From Larix kaempferi (Eukaryota > Streptophyta > Pinopsida > Pinales > Pinaceae), in assembly GCA_027924585.1 (NCBI GenBank), contig BSBM01000877.1:3659501-3723500 (forward strand): a stretch of 64,000 bases of DNA. The letters run 5' to 3'. Positions 32,724 to 44,906 of the stretch are shown one piece after another. Position 1 is the first letter of the stretch, and each line of letters starts with the position of its first letter. Under the pieces are notes generated by a model. That model searched no databases. It was not told the origin of the DNA and saw nothing but the letters and a program-made list of their open reading frames with translations. The position numbers and the translations under genes are program-made.

Positions 32724-33500
32724 AAGGGCCCACGGCAATAACCAGGTGTTATAGGGCGGGATGGGTGTGCTTCTTCGTATGGAAGTGTTGGCATGGAGGA
32801 CATCTTTTCACGGCCTCAATATAATCTTTGAAGATAGTAGGCCAATAATATCCCGCGCTCAAAATCTTCTAGGCTATAGCCATCCCAAAGAGGTGACCGC
32901 CACATGCCCCAGCGTGACAGTCATTCAGAACGCGTTCAGCCTCATTGTGAGTTAGACAACATCGAAGAATGGAATCGATGCCACAGCGGTAGAAATTATC
33001 ACTGATGATCAGATAATACTTTGCATGGTGACGAATTCTACGACGGTCATCACGAGAGAGTTGAGGGTTGAAGCGTTGGATTCGAAGATATAAAGAAATA
33101 TCTCCATACCATGGATCGATCGTACTGATGAGAAACAGTGACTCATCTGGAAAGGAGTCATTGTGCTCAACTTCTACATCAGCATGGGAAAAGTCACAAA
33201 TCAGCTCAGCAAACACTAAGGACTTTTTGGACTTGGCTTTCTCGAAAAGAAGATCAAATTCTTGCAGTATCACGATCTAGCGTGAATACTTGCTCCCAAG
33301 CACCTGACGTGTCAGTACGTGGTACATGGGGTTCGAGTCAGCAATGATGGTGGTGGTGCGGAGCAGGATGTAGTGTCGGAACTTTTGGACGGCGATGACC
33401 GCCGTGAAAGCAAGTTTTTTGACATGTGAATATCTAGTTTCAGTGTTAGTGAGACCCTTACTTGAATAGCATATTACATGTTCCTAGGCATTTTGATCCT
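32724..33500 (-). pseudogene. RNase H end and integrase N-terminus of element B
   Basis: At 33500-33280 are RNase H residues (TETRYSHVKKLAF, then FRHYILLRTTT) with a stop. The frame 33273-32869 covers the connection and the integrase zinc-binding region (RRIRHHAKYYLI, then RRCGID-like, CHAGACGGH). Element C is inserted just after this, before KWGID of the catalytic core, so integrase of B is split by about 10.5 kb. Confidence 0.85.
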
Positions 33501-33501
33501 C

Positions 33502-34559
33502 CTATACCAAAACCATGGCGATAGTGGTAGCAGAAGCAACGAGATATAAGATGTAATCTCGAAAATAATTCGGCAGTTGGATTATGAGGGCATGCGTGAT
33601 GGCATGTTTGATGCTGTCGAAGGATTTTTGAGCTTGATAGTCCCAAATGAACGAGACATCCTTCTTAAGAAACCTCATGTACCCCTTAGTCTTTTCCGCG
33701 AAATTACAAACAAAACGTCTTAAATAAGTCGCCTTCCCTTGGATACTTTGAAGTTTCGTCACAGTGGTGGGAGGTGGGAGGTTGACAATGGCCTCCACCT
33801 TTAAGGGATCGATGCGGATCCCATCCTTCGAGACGATAAATCCTAAGAGGTGTCCAGATTCAATGCAAAAGATACACTTATGAGGATTCAGACGGATATT
33901 GTAGCGTTTGCATCTGAGGAAAATGGTCGTCAGATGATCCATGTGGAACTCACGCAACTTTGAATGAGCAAGGAGATCATCCAAGTAAGGTTCCACAAAG
34001 TCCTTAATATCATGGAAGGCATACGACATGGCTTGCTGGAATGTGGCGCCAGCGTTTTTAAGGCCAAACAGGAGTTTGTGATATGCAAACGTCCCCCAAG
34101 GACAAATGAAAGTCGTCTTATGTTGGTCGCTTGGGTTGATCTCAATCTGGTTGTAACCAGAAAAGCCATCCATGAATGAAAAGATGACACTTCCGGCACA
34201 ATTGTCGATAATTTGGTCAATGAAGGGGTTGGGTAATTGTCCTTTGGACAAGCCTTGTTAAGGTCCCGATAATCGACACAAATGTGAATGGTGCCCTGCT
34301 TTTTGTTCACAAGGACGACGTTTGAGACCCAATCCGTAAACGGGACAGGATAAATGAAACCAGCCTTTAAGAGTTTTTCAATCTCTTCCTTGATCGCTGT
34401 AGTCTTCCAGGGGTGTACCGGTCGCAACTTTTGACGTACAGGTTTGATGTTGGGATAGGTTTGTATTTCGTGAGAAATAATCGCAGGGTCTATCCCAGGC
34501 ATATCCTCATAGGACCAAGCGAATATGTCTCGAAATCGCTTGAATAAGGTCGTGCCCAT
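33502..34559 (-). pseudogene. Reverse transcriptase of element B, one frameshift
   Basis: 34559-34220 has the fingers (EEIEKLLKAGFIYPV, then CVDYRDLNKACPKDNYPTP). 34251-33502 continues in another frame with SFMDGFSGYNQIEI, GLKNAGATFQQAM, the YLDDLLAHS active site and the thumb/connection. The frame change falls at a G run near 34224-34228, where A has one more G, so a single-base slip explains it. Motifs are closer to consensus than in A. Confidence 0.92.
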
Positions 34560-34583
34560 AGCTATTTCTTCATGGGAACACTT

Positions 34584-35135
34584 CTAGCCTATGCGAATGT
34601 GTTCCACTACACCAGGTTTTACTGAGATGTCTACCAGGGTGGTAGGCTCAATGTTGGCTAGGTTACCCTTAGTGTCTGAAAGACATGTAAGTATGGGAAA
34701 ATGAGGGAATGGGTAGATATTGGGGAAAAAGATGGTGTGAATGTTGTTCTCTATGTACTCCAACGGTGGAAGAAAAGAGGACCTATGGTGAAGGTCATCC
34801 CACGGGCCATCATCAACATTCATAACTTCCATGATGGACTCATCTGAATGAAAAGTCTGAAGTAAGAGGTCGGGTAGGGATGATGCCTGTTGTAGAGAAC
34901 AAGATAGGGAGGCCATGGTTAGGTGGTCCTCTGGTGTTGATTGGATAGCCTCATAAATACGTTCAGCGGGTGAAAGAGGCATTGTGTCTCCAATCAGGTG
35001 TGTTGTGGCTTCATTCTGTACAAGCCAAGTATCAGTAGAGCGAGATGAAATCTCCACGGAGATCATGTTCACAGAGGCAACATGATTAGGGGGGTCCGAA
35101 ATGGGAAAAACGCCCATGAGAGATGAATCTTTCAA
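34584..35135 (-). pseudogene. Protease-RT linker of element B
   Basis: A 183-residue frame, homologous to the linkers in A and C. It contains SLMGVFPISDPPN, MISVEI, FHSDESIMEVMNVDDGPW and SVKPGVVEHIRI. The role is unknown. Confidence 0.75.
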
Positions 35136-35303
35136 AAGGCCAACCCCTATACTCTCATACTATTTTGACGTTTTTCCAATGGAAGGAACATGATCACTAG
35201 GATGAGTAGTAGTGTCCGGCGTGCAAAAATCTAATTGGTCAATGGTAACAATTCATCCTTGGTGGGGGAATTGCACTGTGTGGAAGACTGAAGAAGCTAC
35301 CGC

Positions 35304-36626
35304 CTACATGGCATAAAAGCAATTGCGACCAAGCAAGAGATTATAGTATATTGGGGCGGAGACCACTTCCACATTGATGGTTATGGTCTTTCCGCCTAGC
35401 TCGACTGTGAGAGCTTGTAAGAGCCCATGAGGTTGAAATCCACACCTGTCGAATGCTTTCAATGTGGTGGGAGAATGATTCAATTCAGGAGAGCCGATGG
35501 CTCTCCAACAGGCGATCAACATGACAGACATAGAGGCGCCTTCGTCCAGAAGGGTACAATGGACAATTTTCCCAGCGAGGTTTGCATCTACTTGAAATGC
35601 GAGCTGATGGGAAAGCCTCGACTTGAAATGGTCAAGTCGAAACATGATGGTATTCGAAGAATCAGGGTCAACTGCACCGATTGCTGCAAGGAGAGTTTTG
35701 CGTTGATTGGGACAATTCTGCAAAACTTCCAGCGTGGACATGGCACAAGGGGCTTGTGTCAAGTCTTCTATGATATTGTAATTATGTGCCACCGAAGCAT
35801 TAGGATTAAAAACATCTTTTCTAATTGTGCCCATGGGTGGTTGCAATATTGAATCGAAGGATGGCTTCTCAATGGTGAGAGAAGTTGATGGTATAGTGAC
35901 ATCAGGTAAGGAGATGGAAGCTTTTTCAGCATTACTCCCAACAGGTTCCTTTGAAGGGACTGTGTCGTATGATCGCGAGCAAGTGTTCAAATTGATCATC
36001 TCATTTCGCACCATGAGAACATGCGCAGTATTGGATGATTCCCCCTGGGCAGGGGGAGGTTGAGCAATCATCTGTTGGTTTTGAGCGGGAGACAGGTTGT
36101 TGAGGACTGCGGGAGTGGGTTTACCCCTAAGAAACTTTTGGACTTTGTCTCTATGGGGACACTCTTTAGAGAAGTGATCATCTCCACACAGTAAACAAGG
36201 ATATTTTAGCTTCCATTTCTGTTTGGTGTCATCAGGAGTGCTCTTTTGTTCCTGCTGGGCAAAAGAATTCTTAGGTTTTCCTTTGTTTCTCTTCTTACTG
36301 CTGGACTTCTGAGGTGAAGCTGATGAGACAGAATTCACTTCTTCAGTAGCAGTAGGAGCAGATGACTTGGTGGTGCTGAGACCAGCCTGTGTTGGTAATG
36401 GGGATGAACCCTGGGGGTTCGAAGAACCAACAATTTGATGAGGAGGCTGGGTGTGAAGGTATCCAATGATGCCATTGGCTTGGGGTCCCTTAAGTGGTTT
36501 CGTAGGATCGTTAGTGTCACAGGGTGTGTCAGGAAGAATATCAAACAAAGTGCCAGATTGAGTGTAGACTAGGTCTAGTACATGGGCACTCGCGATGGCT
36601 TGTTCTTTGGTGACAGCACCTCGCAT
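35304..36626 (-). pseudogene. Nucleocapsid and aspartic protease of element B
   Basis: A 440-residue open frame, the longest in the window. A Lys-rich basic patch (SKKRNKGKPKN, about 110-120) precedes a zinc knuckle CLLCGDDHFSKEC (36159-36197), which is CX2CX3HX4C, one residue shorter than the usual form. The protease active-site loop LLDEGASMSVM is at 359-369, and NLLLGRNCFYAM ends the frame. It joins the end of Gag to protease in one frame, which suggests Gag-Pro is one product in this family. Confidence 0.85.
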
Positions 36627-36722
36627 GGCAACATCTCTTGCTATGACAGGGATGAGTGACTTCGTAAACCAATCTGCTAGGAGTTGATATGGAATGGGAG
36701 CTTTGATGAGACGACGTCTCCT

Positions 36723-38711
36723 TCACCACTCATGGATATGATCAAAAATATGAGTAGCAGTATTCTGACAAAGCAAGGTTAAAAGCTCGGTACCAGTTTC
36801 ATACCATATAGGTAGCTGGAAATGAGTCAAAAATTTAATGGCAAGAGAGCCAAAATCAGGAAAAGAGTGGGGTGACAACTCAATGTACCACTTGGCAGCC
36901 GAACCAGTGAGAGTCCTTTGAAACAATCTAAGAGGAAACGAGTCGTCCATTAAGGAATTAGATGAACACCATAAATGGTAAGTCATCACGTGGTTCTTAG
37001 GATCTTCACCCGGCTTGCCTTCAAATTTTGGGATATCAGACGGAAGTTTCACCAGAATAGGTGACCAATTAGTTCTGTGATAAATGGGGTCGTTGGTTAA
37101 ACGAGATAGGTCAAGTAGGTCCAAGGTAGCCAAAAAGGGCAGCTGTGGACTAGGCTGGGCGTATTGATAATATGGATAAGGCGTGTAAGGACCAGTATGA
37201 CCGTAAGGTGTACCAGGAGGAAACTGTCCGTAGGGGGGTGTGTTGCTCAGACCGTAAGGGGGTCTGCCACCATAAGGTGGCCCATTCCAATAAGGTGGGG
37301 GTCCATCTCCACCACCAGGAGGAGGTGGAGTTCTGCTTCCACCAATGGGAGGAGGTGGGGGTCCATAACCGTAATAAGGCGGCCCACCACTACCTCTGCT
37401 TGGAGGGGGTGGTGGACCACATCCGCCTCCAGGAGGATGGGGGCCCCCACCACCTCCACCGCCGGAAGGATGAGGGTCTCCACCACCACCACCACCACCA
37501 TAGTAATTAGGTCCTCCACCATAATAGGGTGGTCCCCCGCTGCCTCCACCTGGAGGGGGTGGTGGGCCATTCCCACCAGCGTCGGAAGGGTGAGGGAATT
37601 TGTTGGTAAAATGAGGTGGGCCTCCACCAAAGTTAGGTGGGGGAGGACCGACCGGGGGTGGTGGTGCTTGAGGGATAGTTAGTTGGGGTCTATGTTGCAA
37701 CATAGGCTATTTCCCCCATAGAGTGTATGGATTCTCGGGATAAGGTATCCTGTATGGTGCGTTTCCGGGATTAGATTAGCTCGGTGCAGGGTTAACAGAA
37801 CTTGGATACGCTTGACTCCATGAGGGTAGGGTTACAGGATGGCCCCCCAACATGAGATAATCCCATGGTGGATGGTCTAGCGGGTTGGGGAGGTCCAACG
37901 GGAGGTCCGTTGGGGATTCCACCACCTATGTTCTGGTTAGGAAATGGGGTTTTCCCCCCAACCACAATAGACTGACCACTATTCAAAGATTCAACCAACG
38001 TAGGTTGTTGATTAGCTACCGTAGTAATAACATTACCAATGAGATAATCCAGGGGAGTGGAGTATCCTCCCCTTGAATTTTGGGGTGGTGGAGGAACTGG
38101 TAAAGTAACCGTGGTAGTAACAGGTGTGTTGGACTATTATCCTTCGACCGGTTGATTCACTTGAAGTGCAGGACTAGACTCTTGCGAGGGTTGACCAGTC
38201 TCGTTAATCGTCGCGTGGTGGGAAGATTGTTCCAGTGATCCAAAAGATATCAGATGAATTGAGGTATCTCTATACCTAGGTCTTTGCTCGAGACTTTGTC
38301 TTTGAATTTCATTACCCTTAACACGTAACCTATCCAAGTGTTCTTGAATAGGTGCAAAGATTTTGGCAGGGTCGGGCATGTAGAAGGGTCTAGAGAGCTC
38401 TGGAGTAGTCGAGTTGGGTGGTGATGCGATGGAAAAATGAGCCACTGCGTGACCAATAGAAGATGTCCAGAAAGTTGTTGAAGGACCAACAGCTGCTGTA
38501 GGGTCATCCTAGGGTCGGTTTATCCATTCCAACGATCCAAGTTCTCCTGGCATAATAGAGAGAGGTCTTGCGAAGTGGGAACTTGTGCTTCCTCATCCTG
38601 CAAGGGATGAGAAGCAGGTGGATCTGGAGGAGTATGCAGAAACAAAAGTCCTCCAACGTTCAGAGTGGGGTTTTCCACTTCAGTGACTACGACCGTGTTA
38701 CACTGATCCAT
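36723..38711 (-). pseudogene. gag of element B with Gly/Pro/Tyr-rich domain
   Basis: A likely start is near 38711, with broken N-terminal frames at 38711-38520, 38445-38137 and 37998-37792. The frame 37703-36723 (326 residues) has a ~165-residue low-complexity region of GGPPYYGGGPNYYGGG-like and PPPPPGG repeats (about 37190-37680), followed by the Gag core (PFLATLDLLDLSRLTNDPI, then PSDIPKFEGKPGEDPKN, YHLWCSSNSLMDD, RTLTGSAAKWYIE). The low-complexity region is much more Gly/Tyr-rich than in A or C. Confidence 0.85.
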
Positions 38712-41532
38712 TCTTACCCTCGAAATAACCTCCAGATTAAGGGGATATTCGAGTGATAAGTTTAAGATCCTACGGGATATTCTCCAGGGAAAATCCTCCA
38801 GAGCGTCAGGAAAGTCAGCTAGAGTGGCTGAAACAACGTTTCTCCTAAGGGTAAGCTAAAAAGAAAAGCAATCCAGAAAAACCTACTCAAACTAAGGCAA
38901 CAAGCAGACTTATGTGACAGAGTGGATTCAAAATTTTGGAACCTCACGGGATTATCAAGGCATCACAAACCACGATATACTACAGGGTCCGACAATATGA
39001 CGCAACAAGGAGGATTGGGACCGTACCCTTTCCTGCATACCCGATTACCTGGACAATACGTGCATGCTAATCTCCCCGAGTGCTGTTCTCGGTGTATTGC
39101 TTTTCCAAGACGGCCAAATGGTTAACTCAGTTTGTTTCAGGAATCCTAATGGTGTCTCCCGATATACGCAAGGTACGTGGGAGCTCAAGTCCATAGTGGT
39201 GCTGTCTAATGCACAACTGTTCGGCAAGAGACCTTCCGATATACTACCGAGTACGTGATACACCCTTCGATATACGCCAAGTACAGATTATGGTACTTGG
39301 TGGGTACATGAAGGAGCTCGATATACCAATAAGTACGTGGAAGACTACAATACCCCCGGGATACAGTGCTGGAAAATAACGACAGCTGCCACGCTTAACG
39401 ACGTCGGAACACGTCTCTAACTTACACACAAGTTGCTAAAAATTTTACCTAGTTCTACTGTTAATTTTATCTTGGACGGTTAGGTGAATGCATGAGATGA
39501 GTACATAATCGAAAACATAATGCAAGCCCTAGCTACATGAGAAAAGTACGCTTTTATTTCGATGAATGCTACCTATGGGAAGGAGAAATATTCTTTTTCT
39601 TTCCAATGACTTTGCCAAAGCAATGCAATGCAACACAATCCCAATTCTATCAAATCTGATACCGAAACATTCTTTTCCTTTTTCAACGAAACACAAAAAA
39701 TCACAACACTACTATCCAAATCATAACATTTTTTTTTTCTTTTTCTTTTCAAAATGAAAATGATACTAGGTAATGAAAAGAGAGAATTCTAAGATGGATT
39801 ATGCAAGCTTTTCAATTTCACTTTCAATGGCCTAAAAGCAATGAAAAATAAAAAAATGCAACTATCTTTCCCTAGCATGGAAATAATTTTGCAAAATTGG
39901 AAGTGTAGCTTGAGTCTTTCAAGAAGATGAGCGATTCATATTTCAAAAAAAACACAAATGATCATTCATTCATTCAATTTTCCAAAAGAATGATAAACGA
40001 AACATTCCAATGCAGGAACGTTTTTCTTTCAAAAACACTCAAGAAATTATGGGAAAGAAGCACTTTTTAACTTTTCGATAGATGCATCAAAGAATAAACT
40101 TGATAACAATTGAGCTTTCATATCTAAATGAATGAAAAGAAAACACTACTTGCAACACTCGGTGCACTCAAAAAACTCAAGAAAAGACAAGCACTCAATC
40201 AAGCTGAAAGACACACTTAACTCAAAACCAAGCAGTACCAAGCAAACCAAGCAAGCAAAGCTCATAAAATAATGTAAACGAGGTCTGGAAGTTGATCTAA
40301 TGTAATGATCAAATCAGGAATCATTAGAGAAAATTTGGGTTAAAAATGGGCCTCCTAAGGAAAATAATAAGAAAATAATAAAATAATAGTAGAGAGAGAG
40401 TAAAACAACTACTTTTTTGGATCGTATTTTCAAGTTATCTCCTTGTAGGTTTACTCAAATTTCAATCGGAAGGATTCGTTGGATGCATAAATAAATTATG
40501 CATCCAACGAGTACCCATGTTGCATACTTTTAACAACATCCACACCATGAAAAATTGAAAATACATTAAAAAACGTGTTTCTAGTGAGATAAAACATGTT
40601 TTTTAATGTATTTTCGATTTTTCATGGCGTGGATGTTGTTAAAACTATGAAACATGGGTACTTGTTGGATGTATAATTTAATTATGCATCCAATGAGTCC
40701 TCCAGCTTGAAATTTGAGTAAACACGGAGATAAGTTGAAAATACGATCCAAAAAAGTAGTTTTTATTTTTTCCCTCCAGTTTTTTTAGGTGCTCCCTTTT
40801 TGAATTTTAAACATTTTGATTGGCTAATACATGATGACATGGAATTTGTGTTATTTTTGGAAGGCCCATTTTAAATTGAAATTTCCTCTAATGGGAAGGA
40901 AGGGAATGCAAGGGTGAGCGGATGAAGGTGGAGGAGACAAGAGTACCCACCACTACCGGTCCTCAGACTTGTCCAAAACGGAACCCAAAATCAACCCAAA
41001 CAAAACCAAACACTCAATACACGAATCAAGGAATGGGATCTCTGGCTGGATATTGCAGCACAGAGGGAGTTCATACAGTAAACCAAACTTCAGAATTGGC
41101 AAATGGAGATGGGATGCCTACATGCCAAATTTTGACAAATCAGCGCACTCTGTGCTTGTACACAATGCGACATTGCAGTTCACCAATGCGGGAAGTGCGA
41201 CGACGTCGCGGTATACCAATGAAAAGGCTGCGACGAGTGACTAACAGGTAAAGAATAAAGGCCAAAAATGACATAGTGTCGCTCTGTTTCCACTAACCAG
41301 GTGCGACAGGCGAAGTCTAAATTCAAAAATGAATCATATCTCCCAGCAATGAACCATGGAATGGTTTGAAAATGAGTTGTATAAACTCAGAGGAAGCAAA
41401 TCAGAGTCTTCAATATGAAGATCTGGTAGTGAAATCAACTCGAGAAGCAAATGGAAAATAAAAGGCTTGTGTCAAGCAATCAATTGAAAACGACTCTCAG
41501 ATTGACAACTATAGAATAAGACAATATATTAT
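38712..41532 (-). other. 5' leader of element B
   Basis: About 2.8 kb non-coding. It contains a T/A-rich part (39420-40300), the large foldback (40322-40894), and TGCGACGA-type motifs at 41165-41310 that are shared with the B LTR and B 3' region. Confidence 0.6.
40322..40894. mobile_element. Foldback element / MITE-like palindrome
   Basis: A near-perfect inner palindrome runs 40409-40759 (ends CTACTTTTTTGGATCG and CGATCCAAAAAAGTAG, centre about 40584). Outer arms at 40322-40370 and 40850-40894 also pair (CATTAGAG-AAATTT against AAATTTCCTCTAATG), with unpaired segments between. Each inner arm has its own small palindrome GGATGCATAA/TTATGCATCC. No clear target duplication was found. It lies in the leader of element B. 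Confidence 0.75.
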
Positions 41533-41554
41533 TCCCCAGTATGGTCGCCAAATT
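41533..41554 (-). other. Primer-binding site of element B
   Basis: Minus strand TTTGGCGACCATACTGGGG directly follows the 5' LTR of B. The CTGGGG end is shared with A. Confidence 0.65.
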
Positions 41555-42454
41555 TGTTTATTGGACAATCCACTCGAGCGAACGCGAGCCGGATCTCCCT
41601 AGCTCAATGAGAGTCTAGAACAAATAAGACAGGCTACGAATGCATTTCCTAGATCTACTTAAGGATCGAGTACTAGATGTCTTACCTTTCACTTCGCTAT
41701 CATTTCTCCTGAATGCTGCTCCACGTCTCACGGTCGTCAGATCCAAGCTGCAAGACCTGTCAAGACAAGAAACAAGAGAAACAAGTAAAGGGCATCTATA
41801 CAATAATAGATCTAAGTGAACAGTTAAGCAAGTAAACTACTCAATATCATTACACACATGAACAATATTGGTGGAAAGCATTTGTATCACTGTAAAAATA
41901 GGGAAGTACATAGCAGAGATATAGAACTACAACCGAGGCTTAACGCTGCAACCCTTCTCCAACAAAGCCATTTTCCATTTCCCCTTAAGGAAGCTTGAGT
42001 CTCTCAAGGATGAGTAGGGATCTCTCAAGAGTGATTTCACCAACATGTAGACACCATAGACTTCCTCCCTTTGGATAGGGGTAGAGCTTCTCTTATATAG
42101 GACTAAGTGGATAGGGTATGGATAGGATAGGTTGAGATATGGTAGGAGAGAGATAGGGGATCCTCCCAAGGTGTTAGGAATCGATTACCAACTCCCTTAG
42201 AGGTCAAGGATAAGGCCCCAAGTCAACAAGTTTCAAGAAGAAACTCGAAGAAGCTATTTTTTCCCATTAACTGACTTCGTCGCACCCTGAAATGAAGCAA
42301 GCTGCGATGTCACATGTTGCATGAGTGCAACCTGCGACCACCTCTCAAAACCTAGTACAACTGGGTACAAATCCTCCCAAGTTAATTACTCAATCAAGAT
42401 ATCTTCAGGGGTGTATACACTGAATCTCATGATGGGTAGATTTTGGGTGTAACA
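41555..42454 (-). repeat. 5' LTR of element B (right copy)
   Basis: 900 bases, plus-strand ends TGTTTATTGG and TGTAACA, followed by the duplicated target CCTCC (42455-42459). TATA motif at 42092-42100. It is longer than the other LTR partly because of a short duplication AAACAAGAG near 41770. Confidence 0.93.
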
Positions 42455-42459
42455 CCTCC

Positions 42460-42998
42460 TCCAAAATTTCTACCCATAGTACATAGATGGCCTCCTTCTT
42501 ATAGGATTTGGGAGACCAGCCACTAGGAGAGAATAATGTATCTAGTTGAGTGAATGGTGGATCAAGGAGTTGAACCAGGCTAAAGAGGGAGGGTGAGGTG
42601 AGATTCGAAGGGAATCCCAATCCCATAAATATCTCTTTGAATTCAAGATCCAAAATACAAGTGATAAGGTTTTGTGATATATTTTCGCGCCCTCAGGTCT
42701 GATCATAGCGCAAAAAAGATGTAATTTCTGCGCCCCTGCAGGCATGTAGAGCACGAAAACTTTGTATTTTTCGCGCCTTGCACCACTATCAGGGCACGAA
42801 AATATGGGAAAAGTGGGCTTGGTGAGGTGGCATTCGACCATGAGGGATTGGATTTGTCTCCAAGTAAGACTAGGGATGGGACCAACATAGCAAAGATGAG
42901 TCTCAACACTTCATAGGAGGTACCACCATTATGTTCTTCATGGTGATAAGACACGAAGACTCAAAACGATGCTCAAAGTGATAATTTGAGGTATAACA
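42460..42998 (-). repeat. 5' LTR of element A, part 2
   Basis: Continues the A LTR after the B insertion and matches 3207-3745, ending GGTATAACA. The following bases (ATTTC) do not match the five bases before the left LTR (TTATG), so no duplication is seen for A. Confidence 0.9.
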
Positions 42999-43447
42999 AT
43001 TTCGAATTGGCATGATAATCCAACCAACCATATGGTCCAAATAAAAATATATACATCATACATTCCTAACCATTCACTAGTCAGGATTTGGCCTTGAGCT
43101 TCGCTCTAGGAATCCATACTAGCATATTCACATCATTTACATAATTTTGATTAAATACATTCCAAATTAAAACTAGGGGTATTACATCCATGCCTAGTGT
43201 GTTGTACCTATTCTTGATCCTTATCAATGTTACATTGGTCACACATGTTGATGTTTGCATGGAGGCAAGGGAAAATCATGAACATTTATCCTTTGGAAAA
43301 AATTTAGAGGATGCTTCTATGAATAAACGATACCACCTTACCATCCAAATTTCCACCCAAATAACAAAAAGTACAAAATAATTAGAAACTAAAAATTGGT
43401 GATAACTTGGGTGGCATCTTATTTAAAATATTATAGTGAATTTAAGT
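42999..43447. other. Intergenic, no supported feature
   Basis: AT-rich. A short plus-strand frame at 43190-43381 starts with a hydrophobic stretch (MPSVLYLFLILINVTLV) that looks like a signal peptide, but nothing else supports a gene. Confidence 0.4.
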
Positions 43448-43461
43448 ATTATATGCAAAGT

Positions 43462-44892
43462 TCTTGGATGCGGGCGATCTTCTAGATCCCAAGGAGTACG
43501 ACGAGTCAGTCTGAGAATCCACCACCTCCCACCAAGTGGCTCCTTCTTGACCGACCCGCCATGCAACTTAATATCTTCCCTCAATGAGGCCTTCAACTTT
43601 TATGAGGTTGTCCTTCCAAGTGATTTGCAGAGCTGGCTCCGGTACTATGGCAATCATTCCATTCCGATGCGAATTTATGGCCTACAAGAATATCGTTTCC
43701 AGGCTATTTGACAAAATTTGCTACCATATTTTGAGGTTGTGCAATGGAAATTTAGCTAGTGCTTCTCTTATGTGTCTGGTTGGTCAACCTCTTAGTTCTT
43801 GTCTCAGCCTCCTCGTCTCAGGTAATTGGTTTTTATATGCTCCATTTGTTCTTAGGATAAGTCTTGCTCCTTCGTGGCTCTATTCTGCATACTTCTACGG
43901 CTTCGAACTCCCTCATTTGATAGTCATCATGTCTCGATCACCTAGAGCAAATCCTCAACGTGGCGGTAGAGGCCGTGGGCACTCAAGAAACCGTGGTCGC
44001 AGAGGTTCTATTGATTATAGCTATGACAACTCTGTTCCTGTCCATCTGAGAACCATGTTAGATTATTGGGAGGAAAAATTGGTAATACAACAGATGAATA
44101 GTCAAAGGGAAAGGGTCAGGCATAGACATTACTGGCTGGTGAAGAATTCACTCGCTCAGATTCTTATGCACTCGCAGGATCTCACTTAGGGGAATAATCC
44201 CTCCCTTATTCTTCCCCAGCTCTGGTTCTTCATATTGCTTCCTCTCCGGTCACCTCTTAGGTTTCCAAACCCATGGTGCACCAAGGCACTTTGCAAGGCG
44301 AGAATCCTTCGATGCCAAGAGACAAAATGGACATTACTTCAATGAGCGGCCACAAGCGCAAGCATGTTGAGTGAAAGAACTCGGTGATCCCCTCCCTTCA
44401 GAAGAAAATGGTACTGCTTCCTACAAAGATGGCTTCAGACAACACATCCAGCCCAAAGAATTATCATTGCCCCATTCTGGAAGAAAAGCCCAAGGATGCA
44501 AACGCGGACAACAACCTCAAGTAACTCCGTGGTCTTCTCTTTACTCTTTTTGCTAGCAGTTTAGAATGGGAAATAGGAGCTCAATTCATAAGACTATTAT
44601 TTCTCTGTTTCTAGTTTAACTATTCACATCAGCTGCCATTTGAGGTGCTCTTTTTGTGTCAAGCATTCAGATATTGAACTTCTCTACAACTGTTTTGTTC
44701 TTTTTTTTATGGGAAACACTCTCTTATATGATGGCTCTGATATTTCATGTATGGGAATAATTTTAAAGGTTTTCAGTTTGTTTTTTTGGTTTGGTGAGAA
44801 GCCTTTGGCTCTCAGACCTCAAGTCTCTCCTGTGCATTTACTATTTTTTGTATTATAATATAACTTCTCTATGGAGCTTACTAAAAAAAAGG
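43462..44892 (+). mobile_element. Retroposed insertion with 14-bp target duplication
   Basis: Flanked by identical ATTATATGCAAAGT at 43448-43461 and 44893-44906. The 3' end is CTTACTAAAAAAAAGG, a short A-rich tail. This is the signature of target-primed retroposition, either a 5'-truncated LINE or a transcript moved by LINE enzymes. It includes frames at 43436-43711 and 43584-44189. The latter has an RGG-type basic stretch (QRGGRGRGHSRNRGRRGS). I do not recognise the source transcript. Confidence 0.75.
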
Positions 44893-44906
44893 ATTATATG
44901 CAAAGT

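Noticed and set aside
37164-37682. Long plus-strand frames opposite to gag of B, rich in Arg/Thr/Trp or His
   Set aside because: They are antisense shadows of the Gly/Pro codon repeats in gag and have no motif of their own.
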